Part shown: positions 32,150 through 45,300 of the stretch, piece after piece
How the letters are laid out: the number at the start of each line of letters is the position of its first letter
Position numbering within the stretch: the stretch's first letter is position 1
Program-made: the position numbers and the translations under genes
NCBI GenBank assembly: GCA_943736015.1
Contig: OX031060.1
Coordinates: forward strand, 5,407,501 to 5,471,500
Direction: 5' to 3'
Source of the DNA: Tridacna crocea
Lineage: Eukaryota > Mollusca > Bivalvia > Cardiida > Cardiidae
DNA length: 64,000 bases
Notes under the pieces: model-generated
Told to the model about the DNA's origin: nothing
What the model saw: the letters and a program-made list of their open reading frames with translations, nothing else
Database searches by the model: none

Positions 32150-32757
32150 TGTTACGGGAGACCACTCCTTCATGCATAGCTTCGTCCCGTTTTAAATTCA
32201 ATACCTAACAACTGCGACGGAGAGATACCTCTTTAGCTCAGTGGTTATGATATTGGTCTTTTAAACCTAGAAAAACGTGGGTATTTTTTCTGTCATGGCT
32301 TCGAATCCCGGCAGGAGCGGTTTGTATTTGAGTTATACATTTATTGCGAACTTTCACGTTTGTAAGATGGGGGCTGGTCCGAGATGGTCAACTGAGCCAT
32401 TAATCCCATTTGTTGTCCATAAACGGACCTTCTGCCTAATAAGGCTGTGAGATATCAATGAATGATGACTTTTAAAAGGGTTGTGTTACAGGATTTCATG
32501 AAACTTATTACGAACATGAAAGTGCACAACAAATGCATAGCTCAAATACAAACAGCACTTGATGGGATTCGAAACCATGGCGGACAAATATCCTCGTTTT
32601 TCGAGGCTTAAAAGACTAATACCATGACCACTGAGTTAAAGAGATATCTCTCCAACACAGTTGTTGGGTATTGCATTGAAATCGGGACGAAGCCGTGCAT
32701 CAGGTGCTGTTTGTATTTGTACTATGCATTTGTTGCGCACTTTCGTGTTCGTAAGAA
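32150..32757 (+). mobile_element. TRIM with tRNA-like LTRs, second LTR internally inverted
   Basis: LTR 1 32150-32367 (TGTTACGGGAGACC...TTTGTAAGA) contains an A box (TAGCTCAGTGG) and B box (GCTTCGAATCCC). A primer-site remnant TGGGGGCTGGTCCGAGAT follows, then about 98 bp of internal sequence ending TTTTAAAAGGGTTG. LTR 2 starts at 32484. After about 20 bp its middle is inverted (about 32506-32704, with B-box complement GGGATTCGAAACC), then the normal LTR end resumes (32705-32757). Confidence 0.7.
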
Positions 32758-32759
32758 GT

Positions 32760-34054
32760 TTTATAAAATAGATTTTAAAAAACGTTTAAAACGAGTAAAA
32801 ATGTAATTGTAATGGTTCATTTATTTACGATAGTTAGGAATACCGACCAGTCATGGCCTTCTTGTTTAACGTATGTATTTTCCTTAGCTTTTAATTTGTA
32901 TTTCGTCGCTTATTTAAAAAAAAAATCCTTGTCCCTAATTCAATTTCTATGTCGTTGTTCCTACTTTATTGGTTGTTTAGGCAGGATATTACATATGAAT
33001 ATATATACGTATTGAATTCGAAATAAAGAATTCGTCACTCTCTAAGACCTATTTCTGTATATATTTGCTTGCTTGGGTGCTTCTTTGTGTGAGTAATTCA
33101 TAAAAGATTTTATTTCCTGGCTGGGGAAGGTTGGTTCAATAGGGTGTCATAATAAAACAGTATTAAATATTATTATGAAATATCTGGACAAATAAAGCAA
33201 TCAGTTTTCAGAAGTTTCATGCCGCTTCTGGTATTCTTTGAATCTTTTAAGTCTTCCATTCCGTTTATTGACGCTTTTGTCGTTACTTAGAGGGATGACA
33301 CGTAATCCTACGAAGTACGTCCTGGTAGATCTAGTCTATTCCAACGCTGTGTTTAAATTCTATTTTGATAATTGGATATTTGTCTACATAATTATTTATC
33401 ATGGATATCGTGTAAGTTTATTTGTTGTAAGCGGCAAAGTTTCCTCTTCATTGTGCGCAAAGGTACTTTCCTCCATGACGTTTCCTTAAATAAAATCAGG
33501 ACGCGTGATACGAAATCATGGTGTTCATTTTGCCGTGCACCTTCACGGGGAGGATTGATCTTCAATTATCTAAAGTTTCATATAGTTACGTGCATCAAGT
33601 CTAAAATACTAAAATAATTATTTTAAATCTCTGTGTTACCTTTGTAACTTGTTTGTATGACTTTGGAAACGTACATTCTACCATTTGAATGTCAATAAAC
33701 AATTTCACCTACCTCTGAAATATATAGAACTATACCTCTAATTAGCGGAATATTCCTCACTGTATGATTGTCACTTCAGCAGTAAAACTGGAGTATTTCA
33801 TATTTCATCCAAACGTCCGCAATTCTTTTCATTGTTATATGAAACATCCAACGGGAAAAATGAAAGAGATGTTGTTGTTGAGTGAGCACCATAAACAAAA
33901 CCCTTTCTCCTAATATCATGTCTTTATTTGCTGCCTCTTAGCTAAATCTTACATTTTCCCCTGCCGATGTACATGTAGGTATATCAAGCCACCTCTTCAT
34001 AATAATCGTGTCGTGCATATGAAAAAGAAACCCAATTACTATCCATAATTTTCT
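32760..34054. other. No clear gene
   Basis: AT-rich. Frames at 32812-33015, 33238-33489 and 33372-33617 lack splice or domain support. Confidence 0.3.
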
Positions 34055-34283
34055 TTAACCCATTACCAAACGGCAATATCTTAGACTGGTCCAAATTGAA
34101 AGCAATTGCAGATGACAAAATAAAAGTGACTGAAAATTTGAAATTTGTTTTGTGTAGGGTAGAAAACATTGCGGGAAAAGGAGAAAATGCTGGTTACCAG
34201 CATTTTCTCCTTTTCGCACAATGTTTTCTAAAGGCCTTTTTCTCAGGGGCGTCACAAGTAGGGATTGTGTGGTAATGGGTTAA
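34055..34283. mobile_element. Hairpin MITE family 1
   Basis: Complete copy; TIRs TTAACCCATTACCAAACGGC and GATTGTGTGGTAATGGGTTAA; centre GGTTACC. Confidence 0.85.
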
Positions 34284-34289
34284 GCCATT

Positions 34290-35439
34290 CGTTTGATTCA
34301 GACGACTATAATGTTCACTCTCCGGTCCAAGAATTGACACTTCTTCTGGGTACAACTTTAAAACAAAAACTCTTCGCCTTAATTAGACGGCCTTTTGCGG
34401 ATAAGATAAAGATTAACTTGAATTCTACACTGTCCGCTATTTGGAAAAGATTTCCCTCCATTAAGGAAAAATATATTTTTATCAGGTCCGTTTTTTTTTT
34501 CCTTTTTGAAAAAGGATGCCATGTTTACTCAAGTGTGTGCCGTTTAACGATAACAATAACTGGAATGAATTGCTTAGAAATGTCCACTCCAAAATTATTG
34601 AAATTATGAGACCATTTAAGGGAGAAAACCGGAAAGATGTCAGACAGTGTAGATCCACGATCAAATTACACTTTTTTTGCAGCCTGATATTGGATCTACA
34701 CGATCAACAAGAGCCCTGAATATTTCTCTCATCATTTTCATGGGTAAGGCGCGTGCGTTTAATTTACTAATGGAATTAGGGTATCACTCTCGCCGTGTGA
34801 AATCATACTGCCGATTATTATGTCCAAATGATGAAGTGGTCATTGGGGCATGTGGTAAAGGTTTTTGAATATATTCGTACAATGTGCTGTTGGTTAACTG
34901 AAAAACAGAAGATATTCCGCATCGCGAACCGATTTTGTCTTGTGGGATTGTGTTGTAATGTTCACTTCTGACTGAATAAGATTCGTATCCATAGGATGAC
35001 TTCCTTAGTTACTGTTGTCATGCGCCCCACGAACAGAAAGCTTATGTATATTTATAATGCTAAATGTCGCCTTTTCACATATTTTCTTCTTTATATATCA
35101 TAATTTTAGGAAAAACCCGAATTAAAAATGAAAGGTCAAATTAAGAAAAAGGAATAAAATTTGAAAAGGTCTGAAAGTTGCGTCGAAAGATGATCAGGTG
35201 ATCAATGCTACATGTAGGCTTGAATCTGCCGCCATAAAATATACTGACCAACTATTTTTTTTTTTTTTACTCCTCAGTTTTCTTCATTAAACAAAAGAAG
35301 ATTTGAAAATCAAAATTAACAGAAAATATGATGATTTTCATAGTTTATTTGAGCATATCTTATTATTTAAAAACAGACAACCAATTCAAAATACCAAATA
35401 ACGATACTACAGATTATCCGTAAAGATTATCATACATAC
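34290..35439. other. No clear gene
   Basis: Overlapping frames on both strands between 34265 and 34868, none with domain or splice evidence. GATCTACAC(T/G)GTC-like fragments recur here and elsewhere in the window as worn dispersed repeats. Confidence 0.3.
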
Positions 35440-35967
35440 TGTTACGGGAGACCACTCCTTCCTGCATGGCATACTCCCGATTTGAATACAATACCTGGCT
35501 ACTGCGTCAGGGAGATATCTCTTTGGCTCAGTGGTTAGGGTATTGGCTTTGCGTCCGGGAGTTCGGAGTTCGAATCCCGCTCCGATCCTTATTTCTGCCA
35601 TGCATTTATTCATTTGTTTCTTTGTTACGGACTTCGTTCGTAAGATGGGGGCTCGTCCGGGATTGGCCATTGAGCCATTAATCCCATTTGTTGTCCAAAA
35701 TTGGACTTCCTGCCTAATAAGGCTTTGAGTCATCAATAAATGATGACTTTAAGAGGGGGTGTGTTACGGGAGACCACTCCTTCCTGCATGGCATACTCCC
35801 GATTTAAATACAATACCTGGCTACTGCGTCAGGGAGATATCTCTTTGGCTCAGTGGTTAGGGTATTGGCTTTGCGTCCGGGAGTTCGGAGTTCGAATCCC
35901 GCTCCGATCCTTATTTCTGCCATGCATTTATTCATTTGTTTCTTTGTTACGGACTTCGTTCGTAAGA
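35440..35967 (+). mobile_element. TRIM with tRNA-like LTRs, recent insertion
   Basis: Two 206-bp LTRs (35440-35645 and 35762-35967) differ at one position that I can see. They flank a 116-bp interior that starts with the primer site TGGGGGCTCGTCCGGGAT (35646-35663, fits tRNA-Pro) and ends with the purine tract AAGAGGGGGTG. The insertion is bounded by the 4-bp repeat ATAC. Each LTR contains a tRNA-like pair: A box TGGCTCAGTGG (35524-35534) and B box GTTCGAATCCC (35568-35578). No coding capacity. Its primer site is the same as that of the Gmr1-like element, a possible helper. Confidence 0.85.
35524..35578 (+). promoter_or_regulatory. Putative RNA polymerase III A and B boxes in LTR
   Basis: TGGCTCAGTGG and GTTCGAATCCC at tRNA-like distance, repeated at 35846-35900 in the other LTR. 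The flanks do not form an acceptor stem, so this is not a tRNA gene. Confidence 0.5.
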
Positions 35968-36242
35968 ATACAGATAAATATAAAAATAAAATTTGATTTT
36001 TTGAGAATTCAATATAGCCTGCAACACTGACTCTGAATTGGACAGTGTACTGTCTTATATATCTATGTATAGGCAAATGATAAAGTAAGTTTACAAAATA
36101 GACGCAAATAGAAGCAGAAAAAATAATGTCTGGTTATAACTTCATCGCATGAAATGAGAAAATACTGGTTACCACCATTTCTCCTTTTCCAAAAACAATC
36201 AAGATTTTAAATGACGGAAATAATGTTTAAGCCATCTTAAAA

Positions 36243-36268
36243 TCTCTCTCTCTCTCTCTCTCTCTCTG
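36243..36268. repeat. (TC)n microsatellite
   Basis: Uninterrupted TC dinucleotide run of about 26 bases. Confidence 0.95.
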
Positions 36269-36598
36269 TTCACATGAGAATAACAACAGTTGATACATTT
36301 GTTCTTACTTTTTATCATCCAACGAAGCTCTAGATTTATCAGTATCATGCAATTATGCAGTATGGGTACATAAATGTGGCTCAAGTGATGGGGTTTTCCT
36401 TAACGGGGGAGAAAACTTGTTTTAAAGGGATTTTTGATCTACACTGTCGGGTGCGGAGATATATTTCCTCCAAAATACCTTTCAAATAGCAACATTTGAA
36501 TTTTTTTCAACTATCTTCTTGAAAGTTTCATTTCTTTTACTTAGCAGTATAAGGTATAAGATACACTTGCCAGGGTTTCTTATCAGCTCTTCCGCAGC

Positions 36599-36826
36599 TT
36601 AACCCTTTTCCAAACAATCCCTGGTTTTTACAGGTCTGGAATGGTATCCTCTTGAAAACATTGTGGGAAAAGGAGAAAATGCTGGTAACCAGCATTTTCT
36701 CCTTTTCACACAATGTTTTCTACCATGCTAGAAACAAATTTCAATTTTTGGGTTAAGTTTATTTTGTTGTCTGCAAGTGCCGTCAATTTGGACTTGTCCA
36801 AAATGTTGTCGTTTGGGAAAGGTTTA
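36599..36826. mobile_element. Hairpin MITE family 1
   Basis: Complete; TIRs TTAACCCTTTTCCAAACAAT and GTTTGGGAAAGGTTTAA; near-perfect hairpin GAAAATGCTGGTAACCAGC. Confidence 0.85.
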
Positions 36827-37043
36827 AACCCTAACTTTCAATAAGAAAAAATACTACAAGCCATTCTCATAAATCAGCATCATCGAAGGGTGCAAAATAA
36901 GCATGTTCAAATCTTGTCTGTGCATACGTCGAAAGATGGCCGTTGTGTCTTGCTTTTGATGGTTTATAAGAGCTAGTCCGTCTGTGGAAGATATAATACA
37001 AAATTTCACTGAGGATAAGTGTTTATTTCGATGTAAATTCAAA

Positions 37044-38430
37044 CTAGAGCTATCACTCAACGTGATCATACCCCCCACCAGCTCCTTGCCACCAAACAGG
37101 TCTTTGTCACAGAATGCAGAATGGTTGAGTACAAAAGTAAGAGTTGAACATGAGCGGCAAATTGTCGCAAGATACGCCCGTCTTACCCCAAGTTGTTAAG
37201 CTGGGACATACACCAGACCAAATTCAAGTATGAAAAACGACAAAGGGCAATAACTCAAAAATTAAGCGAGCAAGAGTTATGATACCTAAGCACTGCACTC
37301 CCCCTTGATGAGATCTATCCATCCATGAAATTTCATAACCCTAGGTAGTATAGTTTTGGAGATACGCTCCGGACAAAATTCAAGTATGAAAAACAACAAA
37401 GGGCAATAACTCAAAAATTAAACGAGCAGGAGTTATGATATCTATGCACTGCACTCCCCCTTGATGAGATCTATCCACCCATGAAATTTCATAACCCTAG
37501 CTAGTATAGTTTTGGAGATATTCACCGGACCAAATTCAAGTATTAAAAACGACAAAGGGCAATAACTAAAAAATTAAGCAAGCAGGAGTTATGATTTCTG
37601 TGCAATGCACTCTCCCTTGGTGAGATCTATCCACCCATGAAATTTCATAACCGTAGCTAGTATAGTTTTGGAGATACGCTCCGGACAAAATTCAAGTATT
37701 AAAAACGACAAAGGGCAATAACTCAAAAATTAAGCAAGCAAGAGTTATAATTCCTGTGCACTGCACTCCCCCTTGGTGAGATCTATCCACCCATGAAATT
37801 TCATAACCCTAGCTAGTATAGTTTTGGAGATACGCTCCGGACAAAATTCAAGTATAAAAAAACAACAAAGGGCAATAACTCAAAAATTAAGCTAACAAGA
37901 GTTATGATTCCTGTGCACTGCACTCCCCCTCGATGAGATCTATCCACCCATGAAATTTCATAACCCTAGCTAGTATAGTTTTGGAGATATGCTCCGGACA
38001 AAATTCAAGTATGAAAAAGAAATTTTTCCAGAATCATCAAAGGGCCATAACTCCATTAAACCTAAATATACCATAACCAAAATAGGATATGCACATCTCT
38101 GCTTTATACTGAGTCTATTTGTGTAGTTTGAACCAAATCTGTTTCATAGTTGATGAGAAAAAGAGCGGACAAGAAATTTCATGAAAGGAACATAACTCAG
38201 TGAAAAATCAATGAACCATAACCAACATTTCATATGCACATCTCTGCTTGATACTGAGTCTACCTGTGAAGTTTGAATAAAATTCGTCCAGTAGTTTATG
38301 AGAAATAGAGCGGACAAAATGCTACAGACGGACCGACCGACGGACGGACGGACCGACGGACGGACGGACCGACGGACCGACCGACAAGCTGACTCCTATA
38401 TACCCCCTAAACAGAGTTTTGGGGGGTATA
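37044..38430 (-). mobile_element. Helentron-type (pearl/DINE-like) element with two kinds of core repeat
   Basis: On the minus strand: 5' hairpin TATACCCCCCAAAACTCTGT (38430 down), GGAGTCAGCTTGTC, a GGTC/CGTC run (38383-38325), two cores of the kind in 24790-26670, then five ~155-bp cores of another kind (38010-37201; recurring GGGCAATAACTCAAAAATTA and CACTGCACTCCCCCTTGATG on the plus strand). The 3' hairpin ATCACGTTGAGTGAT is followed by AGCTCTAG (37044). Same termini as 24790, different interior. Confidence 0.82.
37201..38010 (-). repeat. Five tandem ~155-bp core repeats
   Basis: Units start near 37245, 37400, 37555, 37710 and 37866. They are highly similar to each other, so they spread or were homogenised recently. 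Confidence 0.9.
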
Positions 38431-38439
38431 AATATCAAT

Positions 38440-39320
38440 CTACTACGTGGGCTTTCATATTCATATTTACCCACCGAATGGCCATGTCTGCAGCGACAAT
38501 GCTGGATTTTGTATAAAATAATGAAATATTTAATGCTATATGTAATTTACACAAATGTTAAAAACATTTTGTTGTTGATTTTAGTCTGTAGATGAGCTGC
38601 AAATAATTGCAATTTCAAGGGCACTTTAGTCGATAATATTTTAGCAAAACGGAGAGAACAGATCACATATCAGACTCCAAGGTCTGTGCACTCTATTCCA
38701 GATCTACATTAGCTTCAGGGACAGCTAAATCTGTAACAGGCACTCTAAGGATTTAGAAAGTAATTATGATTGGTAACTAACCGTATCACATTTCAGCTGA
38801 TTCGCTACCCACTTAAGTATGAATTCAACCGATTAGCTACCCACGAATTAAAGATTAAGAAAACGAATTCGTGTCAACAAACTCGTATCGTCACAGTTAA
38901 AGTCATACAGTTACTGTGAAAAAATTTATAGACTGTCAAAGCAATAAAGTCGTCGTAAAAATGATATCATCACTGTAAAAATGAAAATCTCTTTTCAGGA
39001 AGTCGTCACGGTTAAAATATTATTGTTACTGAAAAAGATCTTCGCCGTAAAAACGATATCGATAGCATAAAAAAATTAGAAAAGACATTTTCACTCTAAC
39101 ATTTTTTTTTTTTTTTTATCTTTAACAATATATCGTCTTTTTTTCAAAATAACTTCAATGAAAAAATGATATCTTCACCGTTACAAATGATATCGTCAAC
39201 TTGAAAAAAAAACTGTTGTCACTGCAAAAATTATGTCATCGCTGTAATTATGATTTCTTCACTCCAGCAACGATATTACAAAAACAGTTAAGTTACAGAC
39301 TTTAAAGTCTGGTAACAATG
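38440..39320. repeat. AT-rich, degenerate ~20-bp periodic repeat
   Basis: From about 38880 to 39260 a worn unit close to GATATCRTCACTGTAAAAAT recurs many times (TCATCACTGTAAAAATG, TCACGGTTAAAAT, TCTTCACCGTTACAAATG, GTCACTGCAAAAATT). No gene seen apart from the possible last exon of gene D at 39329. Confidence 0.55.
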
Positions 39321-39328
39321 AAAATAAG

Positions 39329-42300
39329 TCAACTCTTTACAAAAAGCCTCGTTTTTTGACTACCAAAAAGAAAGTGGATTTATGTTAGTAATACATTGAA
39401 GAATATTCGACAATGTGTTATCATGTTTTGTTGAAATGATGAAGTGGGTGGACCAACATTAATTCGGAGAACATTTTGTATAACGCCATTCATACTGCAA
39501 ATATGAAATAATATTTGCTAAAACTCAACTTAAACGATAATAAAAAAACGTCAACCAATTCATATATCAATATAATATCAATTAACACTTCAGGCTTGGA
39601 AAAATTAATTTTCCACAATACTTACTTTCTGTAGACCCATATGCCAAAGCCCACACCAGTAATAACGAACACCATAATTGGTATTGCTATGGCAAGAATG
39701 ACGGCTCGCTCTTGGGTGTCATCATCAACTGGAGGGATTGAAAGCGTTAGAATCATTTTATGTAACTGTTCAATTTAGAGCTCTTAACCCTTACACGTGC
39801 CTTCTACTGACTATAACTAAGATATTTTTTTGGACGGCGTAGGTGAAAATCAAACTGCACGGTCTAGACTTGCAGTCTGATCTTGGGTCTTTATCGCCCA
39901 CTACCTGGTGCAAAATTGAAACGAAACCACCTTGAGTTGAATAAGAACTTTTCTATAACCCTTTCCCAAACAAGCCCTGGTTTTTACATGTCTGCAGTAA
40001 AAGTCTTTTGAAAACACTGTGGGAAAAGGAGAAATTGTTCTTAACGAGCAATTTCTCCTTTTCCTACAGTGTTTTCTACCCTTTTTGAGAACTTTCTGCC
40101 ATTTTCTCAAAATCTAAAATTGTCGTCTGCAAACTCTTTCAGTTCGGAGGGGTCCAAAATTTGTTGTTTGTGAAAGGGTTAAGACCTAGAGAAATGTCGA
40201 TTTTATTTATTTGGTAACAAACGAGGTAAGATAGATTGAAACCTTAACATATCAATCCTGAGTTTAAATAATCCTGAGATATATATTTACTTTTGGAAAC
40301 ATTGTGGAAAAAGGATAAATTCTGTTTTTCCATGAATCTTTTCTATTATTTCAAAGATAAATTAAGCAGCAATTAATTTATCGTTCAAAATTTTCTAAAT
40401 GCTTTCAAAACCTGACCACTCTAAAATTGTGCCTTCTGTTTTAATTTTAGTTCTTTTGTGGATATCATAGTACTACCCTAGATTCACCGCACAAAACATT
40501 TTGTCATATCTTTGGTGAACTCTCGTCTTTTTAAGATACTCTAGCAGTGAAAACAAGAATCTGCAAAGACAGTCTTTTTTATTGGAAAAGGATTGGTAGA
40601 AAAAGCTTTATTCTAGATATCATAAAAGGCCTCTGGCCAACGGTGTAAAGTGCATATAAATACAGTGAGAGCATGTAGAAAATATAAAATTAAGGGTAAC
40701 ATGAGATATTTAGGCCTATGATAAGTTCAAACATTATTATGGTGGCACTGACGTCTAATATTCCAGTTTCATTACAAAACTACAGTAGATAAGATGGAAA
40801 ACAATACCTCCGTCTCCAACGATTGTCCTTGTTACGGATGGGGGATTGGTTGATCTTCGTGTTGTTGAAAAAGTCGATGAGGAGGTCAAAGTCAACGTCG
40901 TCTTTGAAGATGTCATCATTCTTAAAGTAGTGGTAAAAGTAGTTGTTATAGGTCGTTTAGCTGTACTTGTAGAGGTCGTTACCAGCTTAGTTGTGGTTGT
41001 TGGTACAGGGGTCGTCGTTGTCTTAGGTTTTGTTGTGGTCATGCTGAATTTTGTTGTCGTCAATGGTATTGTCGTGGTTACTGCTTTGGCGGTTGACGTG
41101 GTTGCATTCGGCGAAGGAGATGTAGTAATGAAAGTAGTTAAAGTCTTGTTTGGAGTTTGTGAGGTCGTTGTTGCACTACTTGTCGGAATAGTTGTACTTG
41201 TAGTTGTCTGAATTGTTGACGTCGTTGAATATGTGGTTGGGCTTGTTGTTTGCGGTGAAGTTGTGGTAGTGGTAGTTGATGTCGATGTAGTTTGGGTTTG
41301 GGTTGTTGTCAATGTTGGAGTATTCGTAGGTGTTGTTGTTGGAGTTGTTGTTGTCGTTCGAGTTGTTGTCGACACACTAGGTGTTTGAGTATCAGTTGTT
41401 GTTGAAGTTGTCACTGAAGTAGTTGTAGGAGGAGTTATTGTTGTCGTTGACGTACTCGGTGTTGGAGTAGTTGTCGTTGTTTGGATCATTGTTGGAGTTA
41501 TAGTTGTAGTGACAGAAGTGGTAGAGGGTGTGGGAGTTGGAGAGCTTGTTGTTGTTTTGTAGCTGGTTGTTGACGTCATGGCAGTGGTAGTTGTTTCCAT
41601 AGGTTGACAGTTCAAAGTAAACAGTCCTCCCGACACATCTGTATGAATACAAACATAATCCTTAACCCCCCAATACTTTACATGATAGCAAGTATTTAAA
41701 TTTTTACAATTCTTTTTTTCTTTCTTTTTTATCTATGTAATATTTGATCTTGTGGCCTACATGTAGTTTATAACCCAATGTGACCCATCTTCAAACATGT
41801 CTGAAATATTATCAAGATCAATATTCTGACCGAATGCCATGATACTCGATCTGATACTCATAGCACTTTGTGCTCAGCTCAGGTGAGCAAAGAAAGTTGA
41901 AACAATTCTAAACATGAAATGTCATTTGGCAAAGAGCTAAGAAGGTTATAAGCCTACCTTCAAAGGCCAGCCACACAATAGCAGGTGCATCCCTTTCTCC
42001 GTTCTGATATAAGTGTTCCAGTTTTATTTCAAATGGCGAATTAGGCGTCATGTTAATTTCAGTTACGAGATCGTTATTAAAATTGGATTTATAATGATCA
42101 GTCACGTTGACACATATCTGTACCCAGGATGCCGACCGCAGAGTAGCAGACGAACATTCCTGCGTCCCATTGTCGTTCCTATGGTAACTATGCATCCTCA
42201 CATCGATTGCAATCAAATTAATGGATTTTGATGATGTCACTGAGAGTTCACATCGGCACTCCTTGCCAACGTCAGATGGCATAAACATTTCAGCCGTACC

Positions 42301-45300
42301 GTCAAACATTAATTCTAAGTAGGAGTTAGTTCGAGCTTCCATCGAGCAAAATTTCAATGGACTGTTATCTGTAAAGAAGCAATAGTTTATCATATAAAAG
42401 TATTGAAAAGATTCCATTTTTTAATCCTCTACCACACATTTCTTGTTATTACGACCCTGAGGTAGAAAGCTTTTAAAAATACTACTACCGACTTCGACAA
42501 AGCTGGAAGAAAATGGAAAGATATAGAAACCTAGTGAACATTAAAAGAAGAGTTTTTGAATTCGACTGGAACAATTAACAATAAAATCATATTTTTCTTT
42601 TTAAATAAAATGCAATTCTTGGCAATATTCAGGGATTAACTCGATGTATTCTTGCCTGTACCAGATGGAAAAGACTATTGGTTTGATCAATTACATGTAG
42701 AAATATTGTTACTCTCCAATTCTTTAGAAAGAAAAAGAGATAGAAAAAAGATTGCAACAATGAATGGTTGGTAAATTGTACCTTTTGTACCGAATTCTAC
42801 TTACTAGCCACGCAATCGTAGTTAATTTCGACGTATGTTGATGTTTTTGTTGTCGAAATAAGTAGTTGCCATGGTGATTGTACACTCAAACAGCTCTGCT
42901 TCGCGGAACAGTTGTTATAGGTATCGTATACATTTTTCTCTGTAAACTGTTCGATAGTATCGTTCTCTGCCCGGCTGCAGCACAGATCTTTCTGTGAGCA
43001 ATGGCTCGAAGTGTTCAAGCATACCTGTGGCGTAAAGAAAGCGGATAGTGTCATACATTGGTTTATTTGGTAAGCTATGATTCTCTCAAATTCGCACCAG
43101 ATGTAAAAAAAAACAACCTACCATTAGAGCTAGATCTAATCATTAAATGGATAAATAAATGTATAGGTCAAACAGAGTAAATTTCTTGATAAACTATCTG
43201 TGGTTTTTAATCTTGGGTCTGCATTGTCTGCAAAATTTTAGCTACCACAGAATTGCTTGAGGTTAAAATTCAAATAGATGAATAAATTGATTTCTCTGGT
43301 TCGTTCTTGGGCAATGGATTGCATTTTTATCATCTGTTGGAGAAAGAAATGAATAAAAAAACTATTTAATTCTTTTAAACAAATATAAGTGCATCAACTT
43401 TGACTTTATGTACACGCATGCATACATGTATTTGTCGTAAAAAGATAATAGAGAATTCCGCATAATAACAATAAGCAAACTAAACACTAGACAGCGTTTT
43501 ATCTATCATTTTCCATGTAAGGTATCATGCAGGTTTTTGTTTACTACTTCTTACAACTTATACTAATCTCTCTCGATTCTCGTATTATTTTATGTGTATA
43601 TTTATTGGAGAGGTTATCATAAATATTACTTTTTGTGACTATGTACAGCTGTGTACTTGTTTTACAATTACAAAAGACAAATCTGAGAAATCGAATTATT
43701 TTTCGTTATGACAAGGAATCTGATGTGAAACTGAGAATTAACTGGATTATTTGCTAATGACTAGATCCATGGTTAAATCGCTAACTTAAATGAAATCTGT
43801 GCAGTCTAACGTTAGTCTGCTTTCGTCGAAGCCCAAATAGGTTATTTAGGCTTTACTTTGCTAATCTAAAATCCTATAAATATTCCTTCTTGCAACAGCT
43901 TGCATATGCATCTCCATGTGATAAATGCAAATGAGATAGGCATGGCAAAATGTCTGCAGTGTCTGGGCAAGTATGTGAAGTAAGGCAAAAACATTGACAA
44001 ATGACAAAACAGCCTGAATAGATAACATGGTTGAGCATGTTCCTTGTGAAGAACAGGCCATGAGCTATCTTACATTTTACGAAAATGAAAGATAAGTCAA
44101 ACTGAGATACGACATTATATAAAGAAACAATCGTTAACTACTAGTCTAATAATTTTCGACGTGTATCTTTGCCTTTTTCTTCGTCTTTTTTAATGCATTA
44201 TTCCACTCCTGGGGAAGGGGGGGTGGGGGTCGCCCATATAGGCAATTAAGGAATGTCTATTGCAGTGAAGATATCTGTTTCTGGCTTGTCACAGAATTCG
44301 CAGTTTGCTTTTTTATATACACTGTTACTCTTTTGCAAAATGAACAATATTCAGAATGCCTGTTCGTTTTAAGAGTGGAAGTAGTTGGGGGAAAAACTAT
44401 TACTTGTAATCAGCCAATAGATCAAACCTATAGAAATTTCTTTTTTCATGAACTTTTTGCAAGAACATCTATAATCATAACACAGGACACATGGTAATTT
44501 TGCGTTTGAAACGAGACCTGTGTAATAGGCAACCATGGTTACAGGGGAAAATGTGAGTAATAGAGGAGGATTGAGGGATTGAGGGAAAGATGAATTATTA
44601 AAGGGGGCAGGGGGCGGAAGGGGGGGTAAAGCAGGGATGTGATAAAAGGTAGGTAGTCGGTAAATGGGAGGGTATACAGATGGTGAACACAATAAACAAA
44701 TGTGTCACGGATGGCGGACTGGAATTAGGAAGTAGTTCAATGGTAGATTATGAAACACTTTTATATACGAGTCACACCCTGTAAAAATGGTGTGTGCAAA
44801 TAGTATAGATCCTTGTCAGGCTGCACATTCCGCTGAAATTGGTCGAAATTTTTTCACTAAATTTGTCAATATCATGCATGCCCATAGACCATTGTGTGAC
44901 GACTTGATTTCATTCATGCATCACAGTGCTTGATTAGCCGCCACTGCCCCTTTCCCCCCCTTTGCCCCCCCCCCCCGACCACTACTTTGCTAAGTGCATG
45001 GCTCTTAGGTGCATTTGCATCCTTTTTATGAATCTGTCTATTTTCATGGTGTTTAATTTTGATCTGAAATGTTGTGCAGTCATAAAACGGGTCCAAATCG
45101 CACGAATGTTTTAATGAATTTTCCGGATTTCACAAGTCCGAGCCCGTGGGCGCTCTTTATGTTGGTAACTTCTCTAAATATTGTTGTTGGGTTTGGATTA
45201 GTTTCACGAATCAAATCTGTGATCTCAATCCACACTCTCCGGAAAATTTATCCATGGTAGCATATGGCTTGCAACACGCGAAAAGGGGCATTCGGACATC

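Noticed and set aside
35504..35600. tRNA gene (also at 32240 and in reverse at 17560 and 32570)
   Set aside because: A and B boxes are present, but the flanks cannot form an acceptor stem and the boxes lie inside TRIM LTRs.
40846..41211. Plus-strand frame rich in valine
   Set aside because: It is the antisense shadow of the Thr-rich mucin exon of gene D.
43861..44061. Minus frame with hydrophobic start inside gene D intron
   Set aside because: No donor in a useful phase and it lies between exons that already join in phase.
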